Counted from the stretch's first letter, positions 27,901-37,615 are shown. The stretch: 64,000 nucleotides of DNA from Microbacterium marinilacus (GCF_019753765.1 NZ_JAIJZW010000003.1:248001-312000); one strand, 5' to 3'. Numbers and translations are program-made. Notes: generated by a model not told the origin, from the letters alone.

Positions 27901-28667
27901 GCCGCCTGCGGGTTGCGCCCCGCCACGTCGGAGGGGATCGAGACCCCGAGGTAGTCGGGGGTGACGACGAGGCCCTCCGCGGTGACGTCGACGCCGGTGA
28001 GGGTCGCGATCGTCACCTCGCGCGGCGTCAGCTTCTTCCAGATCGACATGTCGTCCATGTCGGTGCCGTAGCCGGACAGCGTCGCCGTGATCGTGCCCAC
28101 GCCGCCCTCGACCGTCAGCACGGGGTCGGACGCCGACCAGTAGGTCATGCCGCCGTAGTAGGCGACGGTGAACGACCCCTCCCAGGAGATCTGCGCCGTG
28201 TCGGCGTCCGCGTCCGCGACGCCGGTGCCGTTCGCGATCTGCACGCGCGTCTGCGTGTAGCTGTCGGCCGCGTTGGTCGTCTTCCCGTTCACGCTCGCGC
28301 CGCTCGGCGTCTGGCACTTCGTCGCCCAGCTGGGCTGGGCGACGCCCTGGCCGTTGGCGGTCGGCCGCACGATGGTCGTGTTGCCGTCGCGCGTCTTGTA
28401 GAAGCCGTCACCCTGCGCCCAGAGCCGGGCCGAGCCGGTGTCCCCGGCGATGCCGGCGGAGAGGAAGTTGCAGCCGCCGAAGTACGCGCCGCCGTTGGTC
28501 TCGTTGTTGAGGCCCCAGTCGAACACCGCACCGGAGACCGTCCGCGTGCCGCCCGCGTCGGCGGCCGCCGAGGCGGGCGCGGCGGCCGCGAGGGGAGCGG
28601 CGACCAGGGCGACGACGGCCGCCGCTGCAGCCAGCAGCCGGCCGGGACGGCGGGCCGCGCGGATCAC
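24954..28667 (-). CDS. Surface heme-uptake protein with three HtaA-type domains and two Ig-like domains
   Basis: A 1237-aa protein. Signal peptide 1-36; HtaA domains at ~48-305, ~459-715 and ~856-1112; Ig-like domains at ~315-400 and ~725-815; a Thr/Pro linker (~400-455) and an acidic linker (~815-855); a C-terminal hydrophobic anchor (~1195-1225) with no sorting motif. All three HtaA domains open with the FDWG box and carry GGCNFLSAG, TKC and YYGGMTYWS; none contains a histidine. In Corynebacterium, HtaA proteins bind hemoglobin or heme and pass heme to HmuT. The GTG at 28667 overlaps the upstream stop by 4 nt, so this ends the hmuTUV-led unit. Confidence 0.85.
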   Translation of the reverse strand: MIRAARRPGRLLAAAAAVVALVAAPLAAAAPASAAADAGGTRTVSGAVFDWGLNNETNGGAYFGGCNFLSAGIAGDTGSARLWAQGDGFYKTRDGNTTIVRPTANGQGVAQPSWATKCQTPSGASVNGKTTNAADSYTQTRVQIANGTGVADADADTAQISWEGSFTVAYYGGMTYWSASDPVLTVEGGVGTITATLSGYGTDMDDMSIWKKLTPREVTIATLTGVDVTAEGLVVTPDYLGVSIPSDVAGRNPQAARTSDNAAWWGSFPADFLRFQVDTGQNSYWFTTDGGANTIQPRKVTQPVTVGYALGDLVGDAPTITGHPATQTVAEGATAAFQVRATGTDLAYQWQRTLDGTTWTDIAGATSASYSLTAAADADGSQYRVRVSNPVAPDGVLSRAATLNVAVETPSPSPTPTPTPTSTPTQTPTPTPTPTPDDDADPDDADPSTSDDGPLLASGVVFDWGLNDESNGGAYFGGCNFLSAGVAGNTGSARLWAEGDGFYRTEDGNTALVRPTADGADLTQPTWATKCENPAGTTVNGKTDGSDPATSTQTRVQISEGSGIVDPAAEDADISWDGSFTVAYYGGMTYWSVTDPRLVVEDGKGTVTATLSGYGTDMDDMSIWTQIPPREVVIATLTDVDVTAEGFVVTPDYLGVSIPDDIAGRNDQAARTSTNESWWGAFPAEFLRFQQLTGQNSYWFTTDGGANTIQPRKVTLPLTVEIASAEPAPRAPEIARQPQDRTATEGTDVVFSVTATGADLEYQWSSSTDGENWEDVAGATESAYRVTADADLDGTSYRVRVSNELGDAESDPASLTVVPADTDDQGTVPGDDEPVEKPDEGKKDDEDDETVDASGALFDWGLNNESNGGAYFGGCNFLSAGIAGDTGSARLWTEADGFYKTRDGNTTIVQPGADGESLVQPDWDSKCDTPTGSTVNGKTTAAADTYTQTRVRIAGGTGSLDAEANTAELSWEGSFTVAYYGGMTYWSASDPKVVVEADGSGTVTATLSGYGADMDDMSKWSRLAEREVVIATLSGVKVTEKGLTVTPDYLGVSVPEDVAGRNAQAQRTSENESWWGAFPADFVRFQTETGQSSYWYTTEGSAGTIQPRKVPLPLTVCATADCSVTSQAATSGPASIDIVQQAIQPPGAPTPPRALTAPEAQAVAVAGAAAPVPAAEQVVVMQRQAAPIVGDGGAADRRALAALALIGALGMLTLAGAVGGTLFATGSLGATAPSRAG

Positions 28668-29581
28668 GAGGCGCCCCCGCCCGTCGTGGCGCCCGCCGGC
28701 CGGCGGCGTCGCGACGACAGCACGGCCCAGACGAGGAAGACGATCGATCCCACGGCGAGCACCCCGACGCCCAGGGCGGCCCACAGCAGCACCTGCAGCA
28801 GCGGGTCCTCCTCGTCGTCCGCGACGGCGACCGGAGCCGCGGCCTCCTCGACGATGTACGTGGTCTGTGCGGGCTGCGGGACGGCGGCGGCCGTCTCCGA
28901 CGGCTCGGGCGCGGCGGTCTCCTCCACGGCCTCCGCCGCGGCGGGCGCCTCGCCCTCGCTGTAGAGATCGCGGAAGTCGATCGGCGTGAACGTCTCGTTG
29001 TTGGCGTTCTTCACGCCGTGGGCGCCCATCGTGATGATGCCGCACTGCATCTCGAGGCAGTTCACCTCGCTCGGGTTGCCCTCGCGATCGAGGGCCGTGA
29101 ACGTCGAGCCCGGCACGCTCAGGACGGTCGACCAGCTTCCATCGGCGGCGAGCTCGCCGCCGTTCGCCGCGTACGCGGTCGAGCTGCCCGGGAACGTCAC
29201 GAAGGCGATGTAACCGGTCGGGTTGGTCTCGTCGTCCGGCACGTAGCGGTAGTTCGCCCCGGTGGATCCGCCCTGGCTCGGCTGCCAGCCGTCGCCGGAC
29301 ACCCAGCCGAACATCACGTAGATCCCGCCGAAGCCGCTCTGGATCGACTGGAACCCCGATCCGCTCAGCCGCAGCTGGGTGAGGTACGTCGGGTCGGCGA
29401 CGTTGGTCAGCTCGGGGCTGCCCTCGACGGAGACGGACACGGCGGCCGCCGCGTGGGCGGGCGAGGCCGGCCCCGTCACGGCGAGCGCGCCGCCCGCGAT
29501 CGCGGCGACGGTCAGCGCCGCGGCCAGTCGGGAGCGCAGGCGGGCGAAGGCAGCGGGTCGTGATGTGGCTGCTGCGGTCAT
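28664..29581 (-). CDS. Secreted, membrane-anchored neocarzinostatin-like protein in the heme operon
   Basis: A 305-aa protein. Signal peptide ~1-45 (ends ASPAHA), an Ig-like domain ~45-205, an Ala/Glu/Pro linker with a TTYIVEE stretch, and a membrane anchor at ~262-288 followed by SRRRR. The domain shows LRLSGSGF, GGIYVMFG, LAADGSWSTVLSVPG, NCLEMQCGIITMG and FTPIDF. This order matches the neocarzinostatin fold (VKVAGAGL, YDVGQC, ANGSASTSLTV, VDCTTAACQVGLSD, VAISF), including the last disulfide pair. By context it may bind or present heme or a heme protein (inference). RBS GAAGGAAG. Confidence 0.72.
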   Translation of the reverse strand: MTAAATSRPAAFARLRSRLAAALTVAAIAGGALAVTGPASPAHAAAAVSVSVEGSPELTNVADPTYLTQLRLSGSGFQSIQSGFGGIYVMFGWVSGDGWQPSQGGSTGANYRYVPDDETNPTGYIAFVTFPGSSTAYAANGGELAADGSWSTVLSVPGSTFTALDREGNPSEVNCLEMQCGIITMGAHGVKNANNETFTPIDFRDLYSEGEAPAAAEAVEETAAPEPSETAAAVPQPAQTTYIVEEAAAPVAVADDEEDPLLQVLLWAALGVGVLAVGSIVFLVWAVLSSRRRRPAGATTGGGAS

Positions 29582-29603
29582 GGCTGCTTCCTTCGGTGCG
29601 TTC

Positions 29604-29639
29604 GAGTGCCGTCCGGCACTCACGGGTATCGGGCGAGTG

Positions 29640-29652
<13 letters not shown>
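29604..29652. repeat. Two-unit palindrome array with 31-bp period
   Basis: 18-bp units at 29604-29621 (GAGTGCC-GTCC-GGCACTC) and 29635-29652 (GAGTGTC-AGGT-GGCACTC) are again exactly 31 bp apart. The second covers the hmuV stop codon. Unlike the other arrays it lies inside an apparent operon, between hmuV and the next minus-strand gene, so it may dampen read-through. Confidence 0.88.
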
Positions 29653-30505
<853 letters not shown>

Positions 30506-30509
<4 letters not shown>

Positions 30510-31597
30510 CCCCAGCCTCCCGCCTGGCTGCGGGTGCGGCGCAGCAGCCAGAAGAAGAACGGCCCGCCGACGAGCGAGGTGAGCATGCCGATCGGCAGGT
30601 CGGCCATCGGCACCGCGGTGCGCGCCACGAGGTCGGCGGCCAGCAGCAGCACCGATCCTCCGAGCGTGCTGGTGATCAGCAGGGGAAGGTGCGCGGGGCC
30701 GATGATCATGCGCATCAGGTGCGGGATCACGAGCCCCACGAACGCGATGATGCCCGCGAACGCGACGGCGGCGCCGACCAGCAGCGCGGTGACGACGATC
30801 GCGACGATGCGCAGCGCCTCGACGTTGACGCCCAGGTGGCGCGCGCTCTTCTCGCCCAGCGCGAGCAGATCGAGTCGCCGTGCGAGCGCGAAGGCCGCGA
30901 CGACGCCGACGATCACGATCGGCGCGACGATCCCGAACTGCTCCCACCGCGAGCCGTTGAGGCTGCCGAGCTGCCAGAACACGATCTGCTCGCGGGCCTG
31001 CTGGTCGCCGAGGAACGTCATGAAGGCCAGCCCGGCGCCGGTGAACGCGTTGACGGCGATGCCGGTGAGCACCAGCGTGACCACCTCGGTGCGCCCGTTC
31101 GCGCGGCTCATGGCGTACACGAGCAGCGTCGCGGCCAGGCCGGTCGCGAACGCCACGGCGGCCGTCGTCCACTCGCCGAGGAAGGTCCAGCCGAAGACGA
31201 TCGTGGCGGCGGCGCCCAGCGCCGCGCCGGACGAGACGCCGACGACGCCGGGCTCGGCCAGGGGGTTGCCGAAGATCGCCTGCATCAGCAGGCCCGCGGC
31301 GGCCAACGCCGCGCCGATGAACACGGCCATCGCGACGCGGGGGAACCGGATGGTCCAGAGAGCGCTGTAGCCGTTCGGGTGCTCCGGCAGGGGGAGCGCG
31401 TCGATGCCGACGGCGTGGAGGATCGACCCCAGCACCTCGAGCGGTGCGACGTAGAGCTGCCCGGTGCCCGCGGAGAACAGGACGAGGACCGCGAGCGCGG
31501 CGACGAGCCCGACGATCAGCGCGACGCGTCGCCCGGCCGGAGGCCGCCCCGCGGGGGCGGTGCGGTCGCGGGACCTCGCGGGCAGCGTCGCGGTCAT
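30506..31597 (-). CDS. hmuU: Heme ABC transporter permease HmuU
   Basis: A 363-aa FecCD/BtuC-family permease with about ten membrane segments. Family marks are RFPRVAMAVFIGAALAAAG, MQAIFGNPLAEPGVVGVSSGAALG (the coupling region) and FVGLVIPHLMR. The N-terminus is Arg-rich. The ATG overlaps the hmuT stop by 4 nt. It forms the membrane channel for heme delivered by HmuT. Confidence 0.94.
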
Positions 31598-32706
31598 TCC
31601 ACGGGCCCGCTCTGCTCCGGGGCGTAGATCGCGCGGGCGAGCGCCTCGATCACGGCGGCCGTGCGCGGTCCGAAGCTCAGCACCTCGTAGTCGCTCATGT
31701 CGACGATCCGTCGGTGCTGACCGGCGGGCGTCTCGGCGATCGCGGGCACGGTCTCGAGAAGCCCGTCCACGCCGTCGACCGACTCGAGCCCCTTGGTCAT
31801 CATCAGGATCACGTCCGGCGCCGCGTCCACGAGCGCCTCCGCCGTCATCGGGCGCATGCCCTGCCAGCCGATCTCGGTCGCGACGTCCACGCCGCCGAGG
31901 CTCGTGATGAGCGAGTCCGTGCCCGAGCCGGCGCCGAAGATGTAATAGATGCCCGCGTTGCCGCGCACGTAGAAGAACATGATGCGCGGGCGGTCGGCGA
32001 CGTCCTCGGGCGCGATGCCCGCCACCTGCGCCACCACGTCGTCGATCTCGGCCTGCACGCGCTCGGCCAGCTCGACGCCGGCGTCGTGCACGCCGAGGGC
32101 GTCGGCGACGGCCATGATGACCTCGCCGGTGTTCTCGATGCTGCGCTCGGGGGTGACGACGACGACGGGAACGCCCGCGTCGCGCATCTGCAGCACGACG
32201 TCCCACGGGCCGATGGACGAGTCGGTGATGATGACCGTCGGCTGCAGGTCGAGGATCGCCTCGCCGTTCAGCTCGTGCCCGTTCTGCGTGACCAGCGGGA
32301 GGTCGGCGGCCTCGGGGAAGCCTGTCGACGTGTCCCGCCCCACGACGCTGTCGCCGAGGCCCAGCCCGAACACCGTCGCGGCGAGCGAGCCGTAGATGTC
32401 GAGCGCCAGGATCCGACTGGTGTCGGTCACGGTGACCTCGGTGCCCTGGTTGTCGGTCACGGTCGCCGGCAGGCTCGGCGTGACGTCGTCGGCGACGGGC
32501 TCGATCGAGGTCGTGGGCAGGCACGCCGTGGACTCGCCGACGTGCTCGCGGGGCGCCTCGAGGATCGCGAGGTCGGCGAGCGCCACATCGCTGTCGCGGC
32601 AGCCGGTGGCGTCCTCACCCGCTGCCTGTGAGGCCGCGGGAGCGCAGGCGGTGAGGGCGAACGCGGCGGCGATCAGGAGCGCGGCGAGACGAGGGGTTCT
32701 GTTCAT
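31594..32706 (-). CDS. hmuT: Heme-binding lipoprotein HmuT
   Basis: A 370-aa lipoprotein (lipobox ALTAC, Cys21) of the class III periplasmic-binding fold. SRILALDIYGSLAATVFGLGLGDSVVGRDTS and GEAILDLQPTVIITDSS fit the two-lobed heme/B12/siderophore receptor family. Corynebacterial HmuT holds heme between one His and one Tyr; H264-type ligands cannot be fixed here without a structure. It is the first gene of hmuTUV, facing two iron boxes shared with the divergent HtaA gene, so iron-dependent repression is likely. Confidence 0.92.
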   Translation of the reverse strand: MNRTPRLAALLIAAAFALTACAPAASQAAGEDATGCRDSDVALADLAILEAPREHVGESTACLPTTSIEPVADDVTPSLPATVTDNQGTEVTVTDTSRILALDIYGSLAATVFGLGLGDSVVGRDTSTGFPEAADLPLVTQNGHELNGEAILDLQPTVIITDSSIGPWDVVLQMRDAGVPVVVVTPERSIENTGEVIMAVADALGVHDAGVELAERVQAEIDDVVAQVAGIAPEDVADRPRIMFFYVRGNAGIYYIFGAGSGTDSLITSLGGVDVATEIGWQGMRPMTAEALVDAAPDVILMMTKGLESVDGVDGLLETVPAIAETPAGQHRRIVDMSDYEVLSFGPRTAAVIEALARAIYAPEQSGPVE

Positions 32707-32761
32707 GGGCCTCAGCCGCCGTGCGCGGGAGCGCGTCTCGGCGGCGACTGTCGGGAGCGGG

Positions 32762-32780
32762 TGAGGTTAGGCTACGCTAA
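32762..32780. promoter_or_regulatory. DtxR/IdeR-like iron box 1
   Basis: TGAGGTTAGGCTACGCTAA matches the 19-bp DtxR consensus (TTAGGTTAGSCTAACCTAA) at 16 positions. It lies 56 nt upstream of hmuT, in the intergenic region shared with the divergent HtaA gene. An iron-loaded DtxR/IdeR dimer pair would repress here. Confidence 0.85.
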
Positions 32781-32795
32781 CCGCGAACGGTCAGG

Positions 32796-32814
32796 CCAGC
32801 TAAGCCTAACCTAA
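32796..32814. promoter_or_regulatory. DtxR/IdeR-like iron box 2
   Basis: CCAGCTAAGCCTAACCTAA matches the same consensus at 15 positions, with an intact right half-site. It is 34 bp from box 1 and 83 nt before the HtaA start at 32897, probably covering the rightward promoter. Confidence 0.8.
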
Positions 32815-32896
32815 GCAAATCGCGACGTCTCGTCGCTCTTCTCCGGTCCGCGGCTGTCCCGCGCCGACGGATCGTCCTTTCCCGAAGGAGTCACCC

Positions 32897-35095
32897 GTGA
32901 GTCATGCATCATCACCGCGGCGCGTGAGGCGCGCGCTCGCGGCCGGCATAGCCGGCCTCTTGGGCCTCGGCGGCGCCGTCGCCCTGCCCACCGCGGCGAC
33001 CGCCGCCACCGCCACCGAGGTGTCGGACGTCGTGTTCGACTGGGGCATCAACAACGAGTCGAACGGCGGCGCCTATTTCGGCGGCTGCAACTTCCTCTCC
33101 GCGGGCATCGCCGGCGACACCGGCGCATCCCGCCTCTGGTCCGAGGCCGACGGGTTCTACTCGACCTCCGAAGGCAACACGACGATCGTGAAGCCGACCG
33201 CCGACGGCACTGGCCTGACGCAGCCGACCTGGTCGACGAAGTGCCGTCTCCCCGATGGCGGCACGCTGGTGCAGCCCACCTCGAACAACCCCCAGAGCTA
33301 CACGCAGACGCGTGTTCAGATCGCGAACGGCTCGGGGGTCGTCGACGTCGAGGCCAACACCGCCGAGATCCAGTGGGACGGCGACTTCACCGTCGTCTAC
33401 TACGGCGGCATGACGTACTGGTCGGCCTCGGACCCCAAGCTCACGGTCAACGCCGACGGCACGGGCGAGGTCACCGCGACGCTGTCGGGCTACGGCGCCG
33501 ACATGGACGACGCCTCGATCTGGAACACGCTCGAGCCGGTGACTGTGCCGATCGTCACCCTCACCGACGTCGAGGTCACGGCGGAGGGCATCGAGGTGAC
33601 GCCCGACTACCTCGGCGTCGCGGTTCCCGAGGACGTGAACGGCCGCAACGCGCAGGATCTGACCGAGGAGTGGTCGGGCGCCTTCCCGGCCGACTTCCAG
33701 CGGTTCCAGCAGCTCACCGGCCAGTCGTCGTACTGGTACTCCACGGCGGGCGGCGCGAACAGCATCCAGCCGCGCAAGGTGCCGCTGCCGCTGACCGTCT
33801 CGTACGAGGTGCAGGACGCCCCGGCAGAGCGTACGACCGCGGTGTCGGTGACCGGCGCGGATGCGGAGTCGGGGCTCACGGTCAACGTGACCGGTTCGGG
33901 CTACGTCGACCTGCCGGCGACCTCGTCGGGCGGCTCTGCCGTCGGCGTGTACGCCGCGCTCGTGGACGCCTCGATCGCCGATCTCGACGTCACGAGCTCG
34001 AACGTGACGGCCGTGAAGTGGATCTCGCCGTACGCGCCCGTATCGACGGACGCTCTGGGAGTGTTCCACGCGGACGGGTCCTTCGACGAAGACCTGACCG
34101 CTGCGGCGGACGAGCTGAGCGCCGAGAGCGACTATAAGGTCGTCGTCTGGGTCGCACACGGCAACGTGACGGAGAGCACACTGCTGCACTCCGAGCCGGT
34201 GACCCTCACCGACGAGCAGCTCGGCGCGCTCTTCCCCGCCGAGCCGACGGAGCCGACGGAGCCGACGGAGCCGACGGAGCCGACGGAGCCGACGGAGCCG
34301 ACTGAGCCGACCGAGCCGACGGAGCCGGCCGAGCCCACGACCCCGAGCGAGCCGACCACTCCGTCGGAGCCGAGCGAGCCGGCGACCCCGACCACGCCCA
34401 CCACTCCGACCACCCCCACCACACCGACCACCCCCACCACACCGAGCGAGCCCTCGACGCCGACGGAGCCGACCGACTCCACGCCGACGCCGTCGACCCC
34501 GTCCGAGCCGGCGACGCCGACGCCGACCGAGGACGACGAGCCGGAGGACAGCACGCCGGCCGTGACCGACGACGAGGGGACCTCGGACGACGGCACGTCG
34601 GGCGATGACGAGTCGGAGGACGGCGCGTCCGGCGGCGACACCGCGACCGACACCGAGCCGTCGTTCACGCCGGCGGCGCCTGCGGCCACGGGCGACGAGC
34701 TGCCCGCCGACGCCGAGGGCGGCATCGAGGTCGCCGTCGACGGCCGCACGGTGACGATCTCCGGCCTCACGCCGAACGCGTGGTACCACCTCTACGCGTA
34801 CTCGACGCCGACCGCGCTGGGCTGGTTCCAGGCGGACGCGGACGGCACAGTGACGGCGACGCTGCCCGACTCCCTCGCGGCGGGATCGCACCGCATCGCG
34901 GCTCAGGACGTCGAGGGCAACCTCGTCGGCTGGGCGGCCGTCACGATCGCGGCGGACGAGTCGGGGGAGGGCACGAGCCCGCTCGCCGCGACGGGTGCCG
35001 ACCAGGCCGCGCTGGAGGTGGCCGGGGCGTCTGCTCTGCTGCTGATCGCCGCCGGCGTGGTGCTGATCGCCCGCCGTCGTCCTGTCCGGTCCTGA
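32897..35095 (+). CDS. Cell-wall-anchored HtaA-domain protein (LAATG sorting signal)
   Basis: A 732-aa protein. Signal peptide 1-37; one histidine-free HtaA-type domain ~46-300 (GGCNFLSAG, TKC, YYGGMTYWS); a beta domain ~310-450 (TVNVTGSGYVDL, VYAALVD, YKVVVWVAHG); low-complexity wall-spanning Pro-Thr-Glu and Pro-Thr-Thr repeats ~450-590; a ~90-residue C-terminal module shared with the 1291-aa protein; then LAATG, a hydrophobic helix and RRRP, a class E-type sorting signal. GTG start with GAAGGAG upstream. First gene of the rightward heme-surface operon. No sortase gene is in the window. Confidence 0.88.
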   Translation: MSHASSPRRVRRALAAGIAGLLGLGGAVALPTAATAATATEVSDVVFDWGINNESNGGAYFGGCNFLSAGIAGDTGASRLWSEADGFYSTSEGNTTIVKPTADGTGLTQPTWSTKCRLPDGGTLVQPTSNNPQSYTQTRVQIANGSGVVDVEANTAEIQWDGDFTVVYYGGMTYWSASDPKLTVNADGTGEVTATLSGYGADMDDASIWNTLEPVTVPIVTLTDVEVTAEGIEVTPDYLGVAVPEDVNGRNAQDLTEEWSGAFPADFQRFQQLTGQSSYWYSTAGGANSIQPRKVPLPLTVSYEVQDAPAERTTAVSVTGADAESGLTVNVTGSGYVDLPATSSGGSAVGVYAALVDASIADLDVTSSNVTAVKWISPYAPVSTDALGVFHADGSFDEDLTAAADELSAESDYKVVVWVAHGNVTESTLLHSEPVTLTDEQLGALFPAEPTEPTEPTEPTEPTEPTEPTEPTEPTEPAEPTTPSEPTTPSEPSEPATPTTPTTPTTPTTPTTPTTPSEPSTPTEPTDSTPTPSTPSEPATPTPTEDDEPEDSTPAVTDDEGTSDDGTSGDDESEDGASGGDTATDTEPSFTPAAPAATGDELPADAEGGIEVAVDGRTVTISGLTPNAWYHLYAYSTPTALGWFQADADGTVTATLPDSLAAGSHRIAAQDVEGNLVGWAAVTIAADESGEGTSPLAATGADQAALEVAGASALLLIAAGVVLIARRRPVRS
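34241..34445 (+). repeat. Wall-spanning coding repeats (Pro-Thr-Glu, then Pro-Thr-Thr)
   Basis: About ten near-identical 9-bp units of the gccgacgga type encode Glu-Pro-Thr triplets (34241-34340). These are followed by Thr/Pro triplets (34386-34445). Such stretches are prone to slippage, so copy number may vary between strains. Confidence 0.85.
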
Positions 35096-35114
35096 GGGCC
35101 ACAGCGGACACACC

Positions 35115-35155
35115 GGGTGCCGGAGCGGGGCCGAAAGGCCTCCGCCCCGGCACCC
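35115..35155 (+). terminator. Strong GC hairpin between two HtaA genes
   Basis: GGGTGCCGG at 35115 pairs with CCGGCACCC ending at 35155, with an inner stem GGCC-gaaa-GGCC. There is no U tract. It may partly terminate the first HtaA transcript or stabilise its 3' end. Confidence 0.55.
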
Positions 35156-35190
35156 ACCCTTCTCCCACTTCCCATCCCGAAAGCCGTCCC

Positions 35191-37428
35191 ATGTCGCAGC
35201 CTCTCCTCGCGTCCTCCCCACGCTCTCTCCGGGCGCTTCCCGCCGCCGTGGGCGCTCTGGCCCTCGCCGGCGCCCTGCTCACCGTCCCGAGTCCCGCCCA
35301 GGCCGCAGAGACCGAGGTCTCGGGCATCGTGTTCGACTGGGGCGTCAACAACGAGTCGAACGGCGGCGCCTACTTCGGCGGCTGCAACTTCCTCTCCGCG
35401 GGCGTCGCCGGCGACACGGGCCAGTCGCGGCTCTGGTCCGAGGCCGACGGCTTCTACTCGACGTCCGAGGGCAACACGAGGATCGTCAAGCCGGGCGCGG
35501 ACGGCACCGGACTGCAGCAGCCCACGTGGTCGACGAAGTGCCGCCTGCCCGACGGCGGCTCCCTCGTGCAGCCGACCTCGAGCAACGCGCGGTCGTACAC
35601 GCAGAGCCGCGTGCAGATCGCGGACGGCCAGGGCACGCTGGACGCCGACGCCGACAACGCGGAGATCCAGTGGTCCGGCTCCTTCACCGTCGCCTACTAC
35701 GGCGGCATGACGTACTGGTCGGTGACGGATCCGAAGCTCGTGGTCGAGGACGGCGTCGGCACGCTCACCGCCCTCGTCACCGGCTACGGCGCCGACATGG
35801 ACGACGCGTCGGTGTGGAGCCGGCTGCCCGACCAGCCCGACCTCACCCTCGCGACCCTCTCCGACGTCGACGTCACCGACACCGGCATCGTCGCGACCCC
35901 CGACTATCTGGGCGTCGCGGTGCCGGACGACATCAGCGGGCGCAACCCGTACGTCTCCGACCAGCCCTGGTCGGGCGCGTTCCCCTCGGACTTCCTCGAG
36001 TTCCAGATGCTGACCGGGCAGTCCTCGTACTGGTACACGACCGCCGGCACCGAGACCTCGATCCAGCCCCGCAAGGTGCCGACGCGCTTCGCGGCCGTCC
36101 TCGACGCCGAGGCGCCGACGGTCACCACGCAGCCCGTCGACCAGCGAGTGGCGGTCGGCGCGACCGCGACCTTCGCGGCGGCGGGGGCTGCCGAAGGGCC
36201 CGTCGCCTACCAGTGGCAGTCCTCCGCCGACGGACAGGCCTGGACGGACATCGAGGGCGCGACCTCGGCGTCCTACGAGGTCACGGGCTCCGCGGCGGCC
36301 GTGCAGAGCTACCGAGCGCTGATCTCGAACGCGATCGGGGTGTCGGCGACCGACCCCGCCGCGCTCACCGTCGAGCTGCCGCTCGAGTCGGTGTCGATCA
36401 CCGGCTCGCCCAAGGTCGGCTCGGCGCTGACCGCACAGGCGCAGGCGGCGGACGGCGCTACGCTCACCTACCAGTGGAAGGCCACGGGCGCGGCGATCGC
36501 CGGCGCGACGTCGAGGACGTTCACGCCCACGGCGGCGCAGGACGGCAAGGCCGTCACGGTCGCGGTCACCGCTGTGAGCGACGCCGGCGAGGCGACGCTC
36601 GAGTCGGATCCGGTCACGGTCGGCAAGGGCGCGCTCACGGCGGGCACGCCGACCCTGAGCGGGACGACGACGGTCGGGAAGACGCTGACGGCCAAGCCGG
36701 GCACCTGGACGACCGGTACGAAGCTCTCGTACCAGTGGCTGCGCGACGGCAAGGCCATCTCGGGCGCCACGAAGAGCGCCTACAAGCTCGTCGCGGCCGA
36801 CGCCGGGAAGCAGATCTCGGTGCGGGTCACCGGCAAGCTCTCCGGGTACAGCGACGCGTCGAAGAGCTCCGCCAAGACGAAGGCGGTCGCCAAGGCCACG
36901 CTGAAGAGCGCGACGCCGGCGATCAGCGGGACGGCCAAGGTGGGCCAGAAGCTCACCGCGAAGCCCGGCACCTGGACGACCGGCACGAAGCTGACCTACC
37001 AGTGGCTGCGCGACGGCAAGGCCATCTCGGGCGCCACCAAGAGCACCTACACGGCGGTCGCGGCCGACGCCGGGAAGCAGATCTCGGTGCGGGTCACCGG
37101 CAAGCTCTCCGGGTACAGCGACGTGTCGAAGACCTCCTCCAAGACCAAGGCGGTCGCCAAGGGCACGCTGACCGCGCCCACCCCGTCGATCTCGGGCACC
37201 GTCAAGGTCGGCAGCACCGTGTCGGCCAAGGTCGGCACCTGGACGTACGGCGTCACGCGCAGCTACCAGTGGTACGCGAACGGCAAGCCCATCGCGGGCG
37301 CCACCAAGTGGAGCTACAAGGTCACGTCGGCGCAGGCGGGGAAGAAGCTCACCGTGAAGGTGACGGGCAAGAAGGCCGGCTACTCGACGGTGTCGAAGAC
37401 GAGCGCCGGCAAGACCGTCGCCAAGTGA
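35191..37428 (+). CDS. Secreted HtaA-domain protein with tandem Ig-like repeats
   Basis: A 745-aa protein. Signal peptide 1-39 (ends PAQA); a histidine-free HtaA-type domain ~47-296 with GGCNFLSAG, TKC and YYGGMTYWS; an Ig-like domain ~307-397; then four related ~85-residue units, of which units 2 and 3 are nearly identical (KPGTWTTGTKL, YQWLRDGKAISGATKS, ADAGKQISVRVTGKLSGYS). It ends at Lys with no sorting motif or membrane helix, so it is probably released or held non-covalently in the wall by the lysine-rich repeats (inference). Start ATG 35191; GAAAG upstream is a weak ribosome-binding site. Confidence 0.86.
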   Translation: MSQPLLASSPRSLRALPAAVGALALAGALLTVPSPAQAAETEVSGIVFDWGVNNESNGGAYFGGCNFLSAGVAGDTGQSRLWSEADGFYSTSEGNTRIVKPGADGTGLQQPTWSTKCRLPDGGSLVQPTSSNARSYTQSRVQIADGQGTLDADADNAEIQWSGSFTVAYYGGMTYWSVTDPKLVVEDGVGTLTALVTGYGADMDDASVWSRLPDQPDLTLATLSDVDVTDTGIVATPDYLGVAVPDDISGRNPYVSDQPWSGAFPSDFLEFQMLTGQSSYWYTTAGTETSIQPRKVPTRFAAVLDAEAPTVTTQPVDQRVAVGATATFAAAGAAEGPVAYQWQSSADGQAWTDIEGATSASYEVTGSAAAVQSYRALISNAIGVSATDPAALTVELPLESVSITGSPKVGSALTAQAQAADGATLTYQWKATGAAIAGATSRTFTPTAAQDGKAVTVAVTAVSDAGEATLESDPVTVGKGALTAGTPTLSGTTTVGKTLTAKPGTWTTGTKLSYQWLRDGKAISGATKSAYKLVAADAGKQISVRVTGKLSGYSDASKSSAKTKAVAKATLKSATPAISGTAKVGQKLTAKPGTWTTGTKLTYQWLRDGKAISGATKSTYTAVAADAGKQISVRVTGKLSGYSDVSKTSSKTKAVAKGTLTAPTPSISGTVKVGSTVSAKVGTWTYGVTRSYQWYANGKPIAGATKWSYKVTSAQAGKKLTVKVTGKKAGYSTVSKTSAGKTVAK
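36634..37425 (+). repeat. Three tandem ~264-bp coding repeats
   Basis: Units at about 36634, 36898 and 37162 encode the Ig-like repeats. The first two share long identical DNA stretches (for example around ggctgcgcgacggcaaggcc), pointing to recent duplication. Confidence 0.8.
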
Positions 37429-37509
37429 CCCGTCCGCTGCCGTTCGGGTCTGCGACGACCCGGCCGGCCGAGCTCGAGGAAGCGGACGTACGAGCGGAGA
37501 TCGGGTAAG

Positions 37510-37528
37510 TAAGGTTTGCCTTGCCTAA
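37510..37528. promoter_or_regulatory. DtxR/IdeR-like iron box 3
   Basis: TAAGGTTTGCCTTGCCTAA matches the DtxR consensus at 15 of 19 positions. It lies 209 nt before the next start codon, so the small secreted protein and the 1291-aa HtaA protein probably have their own iron-controlled promoter and a long leader. Confidence 0.75.
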
Positions 37529-37615
37529 CCCACGGTGCCTCGATACGCTCCACCTAAGGCTCGCTCGCCGGGCCGATCGACTTGAGCCGCGCTCCCCGCT
37601 CGTGCGGGCGGGGCG

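Noticed and set aside
24507..28964. A very long plus-strand open frame opposite the three-HtaA-domain gene
   Set aside because: It is an antisense shadow caused by high GC and repeated domains. It has no signal peptide, sensible domains or ribosome-binding site, whereas the minus strand gives a full secreted multidomain protein.
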